64,000 bases of DNA, from the NCBI RefSeq assembly GCF_001729485.1, contig NZ_CP017157.1, forward strand, positions 5,828,001-5,892,000, given 5' to 3'. The position numbers and the translations under genes are program-made. Shown piece after piece: positions 42,167 to 51,372 of this stretch (position 1 is its first letter; each line of letters opens with the position of its first letter). This DNA is from Streptomyces lydicus. GTDB taxonomy: Bacteria > Actinomycetota > Actinomycetes > Streptomycetales > Streptomycetaceae. The notes beneath the pieces are model-generated. The model was not told the origin of the DNA, did no database searches, and saw only the letters and a program-made list of their open reading frames with translations.

Positions 42167-44523
42167 TGGCTGAGCGGCCGGATGCGCCCACCGCGCCTGA
42201 CCTCGTCGTCGAATCGGACGGCGGCAGGCAGGTGATGAACCCCGGCCGCGTCTATCACGTGGGCCGGGACCCGGAGAGCGAGCTCGTCCTCGACGACGCC
42301 CGGGTGTCCTGGCACCACGCCGTGCTGCTGGCCCGGGCCGGCCACTGGATGGTGGAGGACGAGGGCAGTACGAACGGCACCTACACCGACGGGCGGCGCG
42401 TTCAGGAGTCCGGCGTCGGACCGGGCAGTGTGATCCGGTTCGGCAACCCCGCCGACGGGCCGTGCGCGGTCCTCTCCCAGGTGCCGCCGCGGCCGCCCCG
42501 TATCGACCGGCCCTCCGCCGTCTCCCACCCGGCCGGCACCCACACCTTCCGCGCCCCGAGTTCCGTACGGCCCATCCCGGCCGCCCGCACCACCCGGATC
42601 GGCCGCGGACCGGACAACGACCTGATCGTCGACGACCTGTCGGTCTCCCGGCGGCACGCCGAGCTGCGCGCCGGCCCCGAGGGCTTCGAGATCGTCGACC
42701 TCGGCAGTCACAACGGCACCTACCTCAACGGTCAGCCGGTCGCGGACCGGGCCCCGATGATCCCCGGCGACATCGTCGGCATCGGCCACTCCGCGTTCGC
42801 CCTCGTCGGCGACGAGCTGCAGGAGTTCGTCGACAACGGCGAGGTCTCCCTGGACGTGCAGGGCCTGGCGGTACGGGTCCTTGACGGCAGGAAGGCGCAG
42901 AAGACGCTGCTGGACGGGGTGTCCTTCCCGGTGGGTGAGAAGTCGCTGCTGGCGGTGGTCGGGCCGAGCGGCGCGGGCAAGTCGACGCTGCTCAACGCGC
43001 TGACCGGGCTGCGCCCCGCGGACGACGGCACGGTGCTCTACGACGGCCGTGACCTGTACCGCGACTACGCCGAGCTGCGCCAGCGCATCGGACTCGTACC
43101 GCAGGACGACATCCTGCACCAGCAGCTGACCGTGCGCCGGGCACTCGGCTACGCCGCGCAACTGCGCTTCCCCGAGGACACCGCGAAGGCCGAACGCCAG
43201 GCGCGGGTCGACGAGGTGATCCACGAACTGGGCCTCGACCAGCGGGCCGACCAGCCCATCCACAGCCTCTCCGGCGGCCAGCGCAAGCGCGTCTCGGTGG
43301 CCCTGGAACTGCTGACCAAGCCGTCGCTGCTGTTCCTCGACGAACCGACCTCCGGTCTCGACCCCGGCATGGACCGCTCCGTGATGCACATGCTGCGCGG
43401 CCTGGCGGACGACGGCCGCACGGTCATCGTGGTGACCCACAGCGTGCTCAGCCTCGACGTCTGTGACCGGCTGCTGGTAATGGCCCCGGGCGGGTCGATC
43501 GCCTACTACGGGCCGCCGGAGGAGGCACTGCCGTACTTCGGGTTCACCCAGTGGCCGGAGGCGTTCGAAGCCTTCGAGAACGACACCGCCCGGCCCTGGG
43601 CGAGCGACTTCCGCGCCTCACCGGAGCACCGGCGCTACATCGCGATGGACTCCCGCCAGCCGCCGCGCGCCCCGGAGCCGCCGAAGGGCCCGGTGGAGGC
43701 GCACAAGGCGCAGAGCTGGAGCGGCCAGCTGAACACCCTGGTGCGGCGGTACGCGGCGGCGCTGAGTTCCGACCGGACCTTCCTGATCATCATGGTCGCG
43801 CTGCCCTTCGTGATGGGGGCGATGGCGCACGCCCTCGCCGGGTCCAGCCTCACCCCGGAATCGGCGCTCAACGGCCTGCTGATCCTCTGCGTCGGCGCGG
43901 TGCTGACCGGCGCCGCCAACGCGGTGCGGGAGCTGGTGAAGGAGCGGACGATCTATCAGCGGGAGAGAGCCGTCGGCCTGTCCCGCTCGGCGTATCTGAT
44001 GTCCAAGGTGCTGGTGCTGGGTGTGGTGACGGTCGTCCAGGCCGTGGTGCTGACCATGGTGGGCCTGGGCGGGGTGAAGCTGAACGCGCCCGGCGGCAAG
44101 GGCGTGTTGCTGCCACCGCTGATCGAAATCACCCTGGCGGTGGCCCTGTTGGCGTTCACCGCGATGATGCTCGGCCTCTTCGTGTCCGCGCTGGTGCGCA
44201 AGGAGGAGGTCACCATGCCGCTGCTGGTCCTCCTCGCGATCATCCAGGTCGTGTTCTGCGGTGCGCTGCTCAAGCTGAACGGCGTGCCGGGGCTGGAGCA
44301 GCTGGCCTGGCTGGTGCCGTCCCGGTGGGCGCTCGGCGCCATGGCGGGCACCATCGACCTGCACCGGCTGGTGCCGGGCGGCATCACCGCGGATCCGCTG
44401 TTCCAGCACAAGCCGGCCGTCTGGCTGCTCAACATGGGCATGTTGATCGTGCTCTCCCTGGTTCTGGGGTTCCTGGTGACCCGCCTGCTGCGGCGGCACG
44501 AGCCCGAGATCATGCGCAAGTAG
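42166..44523 (+). CDS. ABC transporter (ATPase-permease half-transporter) with two N-terminal FHA domains
   Basis: A 785-residue ABCG-like protein. Two FHA phosphothreonine-binding domains come first (about 10-90, STNGTYTDG; and 138-210, RIGRGPDND, SVSRRHAEL, SHNGTYLNG). The ATPase follows with Walker A GPSGAGKSTL (~266), signature LSGGQRKR (~368) and Walker B LLFLDEPTSGLDP. An ABC2-type permease of six helices occupies ~535-785. The domain order ATPase-then-membrane fits the White/ABCG type, which works as a dimer. The Ser/Thr kinase gene nearby is the obvious source of phosphothreonine for the FHA domains. The cargo is unknown. Confidence 0.92.
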   Translation: MAERPDAPTAPDLVVESDGGRQVMNPGRVYHVGRDPESELVLDDARVSWHHAVLLARAGHWMVEDEGSTNGTYTDGRRVQESGVGPGSVIRFGNPADGPCAVLSQVPPRPPRIDRPSAVSHPAGTHTFRAPSSVRPIPAARTTRIGRGPDNDLIVDDLSVSRRHAELRAGPEGFEIVDLGSHNGTYLNGQPVADRAPMIPGDIVGIGHSAFALVGDELQEFVDNGEVSLDVQGLAVRVLDGRKAQKTLLDGVSFPVGEKSLLAVVGPSGAGKSTLLNALTGLRPADDGTVLYDGRDLYRDYAELRQRIGLVPQDDILHQQLTVRRALGYAAQLRFPEDTAKAERQARVDEVIHELGLDQRADQPIHSLSGGQRKRVSVALELLTKPSLLFLDEPTSGLDPGMDRSVMHMLRGLADDGRTVIVVTHSVLSLDVCDRLLVMAPGGSIAYYGPPEEALPYFGFTQWPEAFEAFENDTARPWASDFRASPEHRRYIAMDSRQPPRAPEPPKGPVEAHKAQSWSGQLNTLVRRYAAALSSDRTFLIIMVALPFVMGAMAHALAGSSLTPESALNGLLILCVGAVLTGAANAVRELVKERTIYQRERAVGLSRSAYLMSKVLVLGVVTVVQAVVLTMVGLGGVKLNAPGGKGVLLPPLIEITLAVALLAFTAMMLGLFVSALVRKEEVTMPLLVLLAIIQVVFCGALLKLNGVPGLEQLAWLVPSRWALGAMAGTIDLHRLVPGGITADPLFQHKPAVWLLNMGMLIVLSLVLGFLVTRLLRRHEPEIMRK

Positions 44524-44539
44524 CGCCGAGGAGGCGCCC

Positions 44540-45127
44540 GTGACCGCTCCCGAGTTCGCCCCCAGCCATGTCGTTCCACCGGAGGGCATGGCGACCTGGT
44601 CGGCACCGGACTCGTCGCTGCCGAGCGCGCCGCTCGATCCGCTGCTGCCCGTCCAGGTCATCGACCGCCGTGGCGACTGGGCGCTGGCCCTGTGCTCCAA
44701 CGGCTGGGCGGCGTGGGTCGACGGCCGGCTGCTGCTGGCCGTACCGCGGGAGCCGCCGGCCGCCGGGCAGTCCGCCGCCCGGACCGCCGACCCCCGGCCG
44801 CTGCTGGGTGCCCTGGAGGGCGAACTGGCCCGCTACCGGCGGCTGGTCGAGGAGCTGGTCGCCGGGCAGCTGGACGGCGAGTCGTTCTCCGAGCGGAGCC
44901 GCGGCACCCGGATCGGCGTGGTCGTGGACGGCGACGCGCTGTGGCTCTACGACGTCCGGCACGAGCGCTGGTGCTACTGCGACGGGGTGTCGCTGCAGAC
45001 CTACGCGGTGGAGTCGCGGCCGTCGTCGAGGGGCTCGGGCGAGCAGCCGCCGCGGCAGCCGCCGGCGCCGCAGCCGGCCGAACCGCCGCCGCGGACTCAG
45101 GCGTACCCGCCGGGTGAGTACCGGTGA
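44540..45127 (+). CDS. hypothetical protein with SH3-like N-terminal segment
   Basis: A 195-residue soluble protein. Residues ~36-70 (PVQVIDRRGDWALALCSNGW then AAWVDGRLLL) look like an SH3-type beta barrel. A helical stretch LLGALEGELARYRRLVEELV follows, then RIGVVVDGDALWLYDVRHER, and a Pro-rich tail of 50 residues. The start is GTG 44540 after GAGGAGG. Its TGA overlaps the kinase start GTG at 45124-45127, so it is translationally coupled to the kinase and may be its regulator or substrate. No family name can be given. Confidence 0.75.
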   Translation: MTAPEFAPSHVVPPEGMATWSAPDSSLPSAPLDPLLPVQVIDRRGDWALALCSNGWAAWVDGRLLLAVPREPPAAGQSAARTADPRPLLGALEGELARYRRLVEELVAGQLDGESFSERSRGTRIGVVVDGDALWLYDVRHERWCYCDGVSLQTYAVESRPSSRGSGEQPPRQPPAPQPAEPPPRTQAYPPGEYR

Positions 45128-46170
45128 ACGGCGAGGGGCACGACCGGAGCCGGGAGCGCTCCACCGCGCCCGACTCCTCCGGGCTGCGCGGCCGTCGGAT
45201 CGCCGAGTACCAGCTCCAGGACGAGATCGGCCGGGGCGGCATGGCGGTGGTCTACCGGGCGGAGGACCTGCGGCTCGGGCGCACCGTGGCGGTGAAGCTG
45301 CTGTCGCCGGAGCTCGCCCGCAACGACACCTTCCGCAAGCGCTTCGTCCACGAGTCGCGGGTGGCCGCGGCCATCGACCATCCGCACATCGTGCCGGTCT
45401 TCGAGGCGGGCGAGGCCGAGGGCATGCTGTACATCGCGATGCGGTACGTGCAGGGCCGGGACCTGGCGGCGCTGCTGGACCGTGACGGCCCGCTGCCGCT
45501 GGAGACCGCCTGCCGGATCGCCCTTCAGGTGGCCTCCGCGCTGGACGCCGCGCACGCGCACGACCTCGTGCACCGGGACGTCAAACCGGGCAACATCCTG
45601 GTCGCCGAGGGCACCGACAGCGACCGCCCCGAGCACGTCTATCTGACCGACTTCGGGCTGACCAAGAAGTCGCTGTCGCTGACCGGGTACACCACCGCCG
45701 GCCAGTTCGTCGGCACGCTGGACTACGTGGCGCCCGAGCAGATCTCGGGCCGCCCGGTGGACGGCCGGTGCGACGTCTACAGCCTGGCCTGTGTGCTGTT
45801 CGAGATGCTGACCGGGGGGCCGCCGTTCCAGCGGGACGACGACATGGCGCTGCTGTGGGCGCACCAGTACGACCCCCCGCCGGCCGTCACCGGGCTGCGG
45901 CCCGACCTGCCGCCGGCCGTCGACGCGGTGTTCGCCCAGTCGCTGTCCAAGGCGCCGGCGGACCGCTACGACACCTGCCGCGGCTTCGTGGCGGCGGTGC
46001 GCGCGGCGGGCCGGACCACGGCACCCGAGCCGCCGCGGGACGGGCCGCAGACGCATCCGCCGACCCAGGTGGTGAGCACGGGGGCGGGCCAGAGCGGCTG
46101 GCGCAGCACCGCTCCCCCGCCACCGCCGCGCTGGGCGAATCCGGTCTTCCCGGCCCGCCGCCCGGGGTAG
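45124..46170 (+). CDS. soluble serine/threonine protein kinase
   Basis: A 348-residue Hanks-type kinase. All catalytic motifs are present: GRGGMAVVYRA glycine loop, VAVKLL Lys, HRDVKPGNIL catalytic loop, DFGLTK metal-binding loop, GTLDYVAPEQ activation-segment end and DVYSLACVLFEMLTG. The tail after ~residue 300 is Pro-rich, with no transmembrane helix or PASTA repeat, so the enzyme stays in the cytosol. It lies in one unit with the SH3-like protein and the FHA-ABC transporter, which is a probable substrate. It converges on the streptophobe gene. Confidence 0.93.
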   Translation: MNGEGHDRSRERSTAPDSSGLRGRRIAEYQLQDEIGRGGMAVVYRAEDLRLGRTVAVKLLSPELARNDTFRKRFVHESRVAAAIDHPHIVPVFEAGEAEGMLYIAMRYVQGRDLAALLDRDGPLPLETACRIALQVASALDAAHAHDLVHRDVKPGNILVAEGTDSDRPEHVYLTDFGLTKKSLSLTGYTTAGQFVGTLDYVAPEQISGRPVDGRCDVYSLACVLFEMLTGGPPFQRDDDMALLWAHQYDPPPAVTGLRPDLPPAVDAVFAQSLSKAPADRYDTCRGFVAAVRAAGRTTAPEPPRDGPQTHPPTQVVSTGAGQSGWRSTAPPPPPRWANPVFPARRPG

Positions 46171-46177
46171 CCGGCGG

Positions 46178-47566
46178 TCAGGCCGGTGGGCGCCCGGTCT
46201 CCGGCCCGGGTACCTCGCCGCGGTGCCGTACGCCCCGGGCCAGCAGGCTGCCGAGGAAGCCGGTGGCCAGTCCCCAGACCAGGCCCACGCCCACCAGCCG
46301 GAGGAGCTGCGGTTCCACGGTGACCTCACCGCCCAGGTTGCCGCCGAGGTCACCGACGCCGATCAGGGAGAGGCCGTAGTGGGCGGCGATGCGGGTGAGC
46401 AGGCCGACGACGAACAGGGTGAGCGCCAGCGCGACGGCCATCTCGACGGCGTGCCGCCAGGCGGGGAGCCGGGCCGGTGAGCGGACCGCGGCGAGGAAGG
46501 CGGCGGTGAGCAGGACGACGGCGGCCAGCGCCACCAGCAGCCAGGCCCGGCCGTCGTGTTCGGCGAGCGAGCGGACGTCGACGGTCTGCTGTCCGCGGCC
46601 GCGCAGCACCTGGTCCAGGAGGTGCGGCACGGGCAGCCCGATGGCCTTGTCGACGTGTCCCACCCAGCCGCCGCCGGCGCCGATGCCCAGCGCCATCCAG
46701 GCCAGGTTCGGCAGTCCGAGGAAGACCACCGCGAGGACGTCCGCCGGGTGGCCCTCCTTGAACAGCTCGACGACCGCGACGACCAGGCCGACCACCACGT
46801 AGACCAGCAGCGTCAGCACCATCGCGAAGGCGGGCGGGCGTACCGAGTCCTGGAAGTGCAGCAGCCGGGGCGAGAGCGGGGCCCGGCGCGAGACGACGAA
46901 GGTCAGCACGAGCAGCGCCAGGATCCACAGCAGGCCGACGCCGAGGGTGGCCGGGACGTCGGCGTGGAAGCCGACGGTGGGGGTGCTGCCGAGTTCGGCG
47001 CCGATCTGGTCGGCGAGGTCGTTGCCCACCGAGATCTTGAAGTCGTGCCGGGCGGCGGGCGTGAGGAGCAGCAGGAGGATCAGCCAGCACACCGCCGTAC
47101 GGGCGATCCGGCCGAGCAGTTCGCCGGTGCCGGCCACCGCGCGGTGGCGCAGCGGCAGCAGGAAGAGGGCGGCGGTCACCAGCGCTCCGGCCAGGGTGAC
47201 CGAGAGCGGTACGACGTCCAGGGTGGCGTCGGCCTGGCCGATGATCCCGGCATCGCCGGCCAGGGTGACCGAGCCGCCGGCGGCGGTCAGCACGGTGGCC
47301 GCGACCACGGAGGGGAACGCCCCGCCGGGCAGGTCGGCGGCGCCGGCCGCCCACAGCCCGAGCGCGGCGGTCACGAGCATGGTGACGATGCCCGCCACCG
47401 CCGTGCCGAGGGCCTCCGCCCAGGCGCGGACGGCGGACGGTACGCCTCGGGCGCGTACCGGGCCGGGGGGACCGGCGGGGGCGGGGCCTCGCAGGTGGCT
47501 CACGCTGTCTCCCGGAAGGTCGGTTGCCTGGGGCCGGTCCACGAAGTCCCGTTCACGGCATGTCAT
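46178..47566 (-). CDS. streptophobe family membrane protein
   Basis: A 462-residue protein with about ten to twelve long hydrophobic helices and small polar loops, matching the Streptomyces-specific streptophobe family, whose role is unknown. Recognisable parts are WAEALGTAVAGIVTMLVTAALG near the start, GGSVTLAGDAGIIGQADATL, and PQLLRLVGVGLVWGLATGF near the end. ATG 47566 has GGGGGAGG five bases upstream; GTG 47503 also has a good site (GGGAG). The frame is open far upstream in Ser/Arg-rich noise and is not used. It is divergent from the DUF6777-like gene. Confidence 0.85.
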   Translation of the reverse strand: MTCRERDFVDRPQATDLPGDSVSHLRGPAPAGPPGPVRARGVPSAVRAWAEALGTAVAGIVTMLVTAALGLWAAGAADLPGGAFPSVVAATVLTAAGGSVTLAGDAGIIGQADATLDVVPLSVTLAGALVTAALFLLPLRHRAVAGTGELLGRIARTAVCWLILLLLLTPAARHDFKISVGNDLADQIGAELGSTPTVGFHADVPATLGVGLLWILALLVLTFVVSRRAPLSPRLLHFQDSVRPPAFAMVLTLLVYVVVGLVVAVVELFKEGHPADVLAVVFLGLPNLAWMALGIGAGGGWVGHVDKAIGLPVPHLLDQVLRGRGQQTVDVRSLAEHDGRAWLLVALAAVVLLTAAFLAAVRSPARLPAWRHAVEMAVALALTLFVVGLLTRIAAHYGLSLIGVGDLGGNLGGEVTVEPQLLRLVGVGLVWGLATGFLGSLLARGVRHRGEVPGPETGRPPA

Positions 47567-47707
47567 GCCTGCCTCCCCCACCGTAAGCACGGCAGGTGGC
47601 GACCGCTTGCGGAGAGCCCCCTCTCCGGGCACACAATTAGTCAAACAGGGATGAATGTGGGCATACCGCTCTGCGCGGAAAGCCCACCCGCGCCGGAAGA
47701 GGGACCC

Positions 47708-49099
47708 GTGACATCTCCACCGCCGCCGGACAGCCACCCGACCGGGCCACCGACCGGCCCGCTCTCCGGACCGCCCGGCGCCCCCTCCGGCGCCCCCTCC
47801 GGTCGCCCCTCGCACGATCCGACACAGGTGGGCGAGCCGTGGAAGCCCCAGCGTCAGCCCTCCCGCCCCGGCCCGCCGCCCGGCGGGCCCGGCGGACCCC
47901 ACGGCGGGGGCGGCGGGGGTGGCGGAGCCGGCGGCGGGGCGCCCTGGTGGCGGTCCGCGCCGCGGGTCGCGATCATCGCGGCGCTCGTGGTCGCGGCCGT
48001 GATCGCGGCCGTCGTCCTCACCCGACCGGGCGGTGGCGGCCAGACCGAGGTGTTCGCCGAACCGGCCGCCGCCATCGGCCAGAACCCGGTCACCCGGTCG
48101 TCGGCGAACGAATCCACTCCCTCCCCGTCCGCCACACCGGTGAAGTCCAGCGGATCGAACACCGAGATCTCCGGCGCCACCGCGGGTCTGTACGGCGGCA
48201 CCCAGCACAACGCGGCCTGCGACGTCGAGAAGCAGATCAAGTACCTGCAGAGCGCCCCGGACCGGAACCATGCGTTCGCCGGTGTCGTGGGCGTCTCCCC
48301 GGGCGGAGTCCCGGCCTATCTGCGGTCGTTGACGCCCGTACAGCTCGGTTACGACACCCGGGTCACCAACCACGGCTTCAAGGACGGCAAGGCGTACGAA
48401 TTCCAGTCGGTGCTCCAGGCCGGCACCGCGGTCATGGTGGACCCCTACGGCGTGCCGCGGGTCCGCTGCAAGTGCGGTAATCCGCTGACGAAGCCGAAGC
48501 AGGTCCAGGACGCGAAGGTGGTCGGCGACAAGTGGGCCGGCTTCAAGCCGAACAACGCCGTCGTCGTCGAACCGGCGCCGACCAAGGTCAAGGAGTTCAC
48601 GCTGCGCAACCCGAAGACGGGCGAGTGGTTCAAGCGGCCCGAGGGCGCCAACGGCCCCGCCGCGGACCGCCCGACCGCCCCGCCGGCCAAGACCCCCAGC
48701 GGCCCGGCGTCCTCCGAGCCACCGCCCTACGGGTCGACGCCGCCCGGCGCCAGCTCCCCCGGCACCTCGGGCACCACGCCGCCGGGGACCAGCAGCTCGG
48801 GTACGTCGGGTGGGCCCACTTCCCCCGGATCGCCGACCGGTACGGGCGGACCGAGCACCACCGGCGGCTCCACCACCAGTGGGCCCACCGGCTCCACCGG
48901 GGGCAGTCCGCCCAGCGGGACCGAGACGGGCGGTGGCTCCACCACCGGCGGTGGCTCCACCACGGGCGGCTCGTCCACCGGCGGCAACAGCACGACGGGT
49001 GGCTCCTCGACGGGCGGTTCCAGCACCGGTGGTTCGTCCAACGGCGGGTCGCCCGGCAGCGGCCCTGCCTCGGGAGGAGTCACACCACCGGCGCAGTGA
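47708..49099 (+). CDS. DUF6777-like membrane-anchored protein with low-complexity ends
   Basis: A 463-residue protein. Pro/Gly-rich cytosolic N-terminus (~80 residues), one transmembrane helix (VAIIAALVVAAVIAAVVLT, near 82-102), then an extracytoplasmic domain with TEVFAEPAAAIGQNPVT and GLYGGTQHNAACDVEKQIKY, two Cys in RCKCGNP, and a ~130-residue Ser/Thr/Gly tail. I assign DUF6777 from the TEVFAEP and GLYGG features. The start is GTG 47708 after GAGGGACCC. The tail resembles cell-wall spacer sequences. It is grouped with envelope genes, next to an L,D-transpeptidase. Confidence 0.8.
   Translation: MTSPPPPDSHPTGPPTGPLSGPPGAPSGAPSGRPSHDPTQVGEPWKPQRQPSRPGPPPGGPGGPHGGGGGGGGAGGGAPWWRSAPRVAIIAALVVAAVIAAVVLTRPGGGGQTEVFAEPAAAIGQNPVTRSSANESTPSPSATPVKSSGSNTEISGATAGLYGGTQHNAACDVEKQIKYLQSAPDRNHAFAGVVGVSPGGVPAYLRSLTPVQLGYDTRVTNHGFKDGKAYEFQSVLQAGTAVMVDPYGVPRVRCKCGNPLTKPKQVQDAKVVGDKWAGFKPNNAVVVEPAPTKVKEFTLRNPKTGEWFKRPEGANGPAADRPTAPPAKTPSGPASSEPPPYGSTPPGASSPGTSGTTPPGTSSSGTSGGPTSPGSPTGTGGPSTTGGSTTSGPTGSTGGSPPSGTETGGGSTTGGGSTTGGSSTGGNSTTGGSSTGGSSTGGSSNGGSPGSGPASGGVTPPAQ
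48720..49080 (+). repeat. Ser/Thr/Gly-rich coding repeats
   Basis: Units of GGTGGCTCCACCACC and GGCTCGTCCACCGGC type repeat irregularly and encode GGSTTGG and GGSSTGG strings in the DUF6777-like protein. Spacing is irregular and translated, so this is not a CRISPR array. Confidence 0.75.
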
Positions 49100-49133
49100 C
49101 CGCCGGGTCGGACCGGTGAGTCCGGACCCGTGA

Positions 49134-49177
49134 ATATCGGCAGGGGCACCCGCTGCGGCGGGTGCCCCTGCCGATAT
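49134..49177 (+). terminator. strong terminator after the DUF6777-like gene
   Basis: A 19-bp perfect stem (49134-49152 with 49159-49177), beginning ATATCGGCAGGGGCACCCG, has a six-base loop. It lies 35 bases after the stop and isolates the next gene. Confidence 0.95.
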
Positions 49178-49330
49178 CGAACTGTGTCCTGAATATCCGG
49201 TGCGCCGGACAACCTCCACAACGAACAGACCCTCTGCATATGCGGCGGGTGCATTGGCAGCCCTTGGGGGATTCGTACCTCACGGAGCCCGGGCCCGCCA
49301 CTGCCACCCGTTCTGCTTTGGAGGGATCCC

Positions 49331-50509
49331 GTGCACGCCGCACTCCGCCGCCACCCCGCCCGGTTCATACCCGTTCTGACCGCGGCGGCCGGTCTGCTGA
49401 CCGCGTGCGGAGGGGGTGCCGATGCGTCGAAGGCCGACACCCCGGCCGCCAAGGTGACCGTCACCCCGGCCGCCGGCAGCAAGTCGGCCAAGCTCGGCTC
49501 GCCGATATCCATACGGGCGGCCGGCGGCAAGCTCACCTCGGTCGAGGTGAAGGACGACAAGGGCGGCACGGTCGACGGGCGGCTGGCCGGTGACGGCACC
49601 TCATGGACGTCGGACGGCAAGGTCAAGCCGCAGACCACCTACACCGTGAAGACCCGGGCGAAGTCGACCGAGGGCAAGGAGTCCGCCGCCACCTCCGTGT
49701 TCACCACGGAGCAGGCCGACAAGGTCAACAAGCTCACCAACACGCCGGGCGGCGGGCAGCACGTCGGCACCGGCATGCCGGTCTCGATCCTCTTCGACAA
49801 CCCGGTGGCCAAGGACCGGCGCGCCGAGATCGAGAAGGCGCTGAAGGTCACCTCCCAGCCGAAGGTCGAGGGCGCCTGGGGCTGGGTCAAGGACTGGTCC
49901 GGCAAGGACCGGATCGACTGGCGTCCCAAGGACTACTGGCCGGCCGGCACCAAGGTCTCCGTGAAGGGCGCCCTGTCCGGCATCAACTCCGGCGCCCAGG
50001 GCGGCTGGTTCGCCCGGGACTACAACTTCGGCTTCAGCGTCGGCGCCGACCACAAGGCCGTCATCGACGTCCCCTCGCACACCCTGACCATGTACGAGAA
50101 CGGCAAGAACGTCGGCAGCATCACCGGCTCCGCGGGCTCCCCGCAGGACCCGACCCGCGGCGGGGTGCACACCGTCCGCAGCAAGAACGCGGCGGAGACG
50201 ATGGACTCCGCCACCATCGGCCACGGCGACGAGTGGATGCTGGACTCCAAGTGGGTCACCCACCTCACCGCGTCCGGGACGTTCCTGCACTCCGCCCCCT
50301 GGAACAAGTCGATCGGCGTGGTCAACAACAGCCACGGCTGCTTCGGCATGACCACCGCGGACGCCAAGAAGGTCTACGACTTCCTCACGGTCGGCTCCAC
50401 GGTCGAGGTGAAGGGCACCAGCAACCCCAACAAGACCGACGTCGGCAACGGCCTGGAGGTCTGGCAGGAGTCCTGGTCGCAGTGGCAGCAGCGCAGCGCG
50501 CTCAAGTAG
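49331..50509 (+). CDS. L,D-transpeptidase lipoprotein (YkuD with Ig-like domains)
   Basis: A 392-residue cell-wall enzyme that makes 3-3 crosslinks in peptidoglycan. A type II signal with lipobox LLTAC (Cys25 or so) is followed by one or two Ig-like domains (about 40-240) and the YkuD catalytic domain. The active-site motif is complete: His320, then SHGCFGM with nucleophile Cys337. Layout and length match actinobacterial LdtMt2-type proteins. The start is GTG 49331 after GGAGGG. It is monocistronic behind a strong terminator; a GCATATGC palindrome lies upstream at 49236-49243. Confidence 0.93.
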   Translation: MHAALRRHPARFIPVLTAAAGLLTACGGGADASKADTPAAKVTVTPAAGSKSAKLGSPISIRAAGGKLTSVEVKDDKGGTVDGRLAGDGTSWTSDGKVKPQTTYTVKTRAKSTEGKESAATSVFTTEQADKVNKLTNTPGGGQHVGTGMPVSILFDNPVAKDRRAEIEKALKVTSQPKVEGAWGWVKDWSGKDRIDWRPKDYWPAGTKVSVKGALSGINSGAQGGWFARDYNFGFSVGADHKAVIDVPSHTLTMYENGKNVGSITGSAGSPQDPTRGGVHTVRSKNAAETMDSATIGHGDEWMLDSKWVTHLTASGTFLHSAPWNKSIGVVNNSHGCFGMTTADAKKVYDFLTVGSTVEVKGTSNPNKTDVGNGLEVWQESWSQWQQRSALK

Positions 50510-50527
50510 GCAGCCTCACCTCCCTGC

Positions 50528-50953
50528 TCACCTGCGGTGCCGTCGCGGGTTCCGCTCGCGGGTGAGCAGCAGGTAGCCGGTGGCGAGCACGGCGACCGCC
50601 TGGGCGACCAGGGTCAGCTGCTTGTCGCCGGTCAGGAACGGTTCGTACATGTCGGGCAGCGGCCCCAGCGGGCCGACGTCGACGTAGGTGTAGAGCAGCA
50701 GCAACGCGAGTCCGCCGGCCGCCACCAGGAATCCGAAGGCGTCGGCGGCCGGCCTGCGCACGAGGAGCACCAGCAGGGCGGCGAGGGCGGCCAGCGCGGC
50801 CTCGACGCGGAAGAGCGTGCCCTGGCTGATCGTCGCGGTGATCGCGTCGTACTGCCCGGCGAGCCGGGCGTGGACGTAGGCGTCCAGCGCCAGGCCGGCC
50901 GCCGCCAGCAGCCTGGCGACGCCGTCCGCCGTCGACCCGGTCCCGCTCCTCAT
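50528..50953 (-). CDS. small four-helix membrane protein
   Basis: A 141-residue protein with four hydrophobic segments: VARLLAAAGLALDAYVHARL, FRVEAALAALAALLVLLV, FGFLVAAGGLALLLLYTYVD and LVAQAVAVLATGYLLL. It overlaps the cupredoxin stop by ATGA at 50950-50953, so the two are coupled. It is not a recognised copper exporter, but co-translation with a copper-type protein suggests a shared role at the membrane. It converges on the L,D-transpeptidase. Confidence 0.75.
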   Translation of the reverse strand: MRSGTGSTADGVARLLAAAGLALDAYVHARLAGQYDAITATISQGTLFRVEAALAALAALLVLLVRRPAADAFGFLVAAGGLALLLLYTYVDVGPLGPLPDMYEPFLTGDKQLTLVAQAVAVLATGYLLLTRERNPRRHRR

Positions 50954-51372
50954 GGGCGGACGGTGAGCACGGCCTTCATGTACGGGTGGATGCTGCAGAA
51001 GTACGGGTAGGCGCCGGGCTTGGCGGGAGCGGTGAAGGTGGCCCTGGCGCCGGGCTTGATGCTGCCGGTGGCGAACACCCGGCCGCCGGTGGCGGTCACG
51101 TTGTGCGTGACGGAGTCCTGGTTGACCACAGTGACCGCGGCGCCGGGCCGTACGACCAGGGCGGCGGGCTTGAAGGCGTAGTCCTTGATGGTGATCCGCC
51201 CGGCCGCGGGCGGGGTGGCACTGGGGCCGGACGCGCTGGGGCTGCCCGCGTGCGTGGGGGGCCGGGAGGTGGTGGGGGCGGTGCCGCCCCCGCCGCCCGA
51301 GCAGCCACCGGTGGCGGTGGCGAAAAGGGCGACCGTGGCCACGGCGAGCGCCGTCCTGACGAAGTTCCTCAT
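50950..51372 (-). CDS. cupredoxin-domain lipoprotein
   Basis: A 140-residue secreted lipoprotein with lipobox ATGGCS and a Ser/Thr/Pro linker, then a plastocyanin-like fold of about 85 residues. The type I copper ligands are visible: His in SVTHNVT, Cys and His in YFCSIHPYM, and Met in the same loop. It probably carries electrons or copper outside the membrane. The start ATG 51372 has AGGAG 11 bases upstream. It is the first gene of a two-gene unit with the membrane protein. Confidence 0.88.
   Translation of the reverse strand: MRNFVRTALAVATVALFATATGGCSGGGGGTAPTTSRPPTHAGSPSASGPSATPPAAGRITIKDYAFKPAALVVRPGAAVTVVNQDSVTHNVTATGGRVFATGSIKPGARATFTAPAKPGAYPYFCSIHPYMKAVLTVRP

Noticed and set aside
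48720..49080. Repeats that might suggest a CRISPR array
   Set aside because: Units are short, irregular and in frame in a Ser/Thr/Gly tail; there are no unique spacers.
46178..49219. Upstream extension of the streptophobe frame into the DUF6777-like gene
   Set aside because: The extra ~550 residues are Arg/Gly/Ala noise antisense to a good gene, and ATG 47566 has a strong ribosome site.
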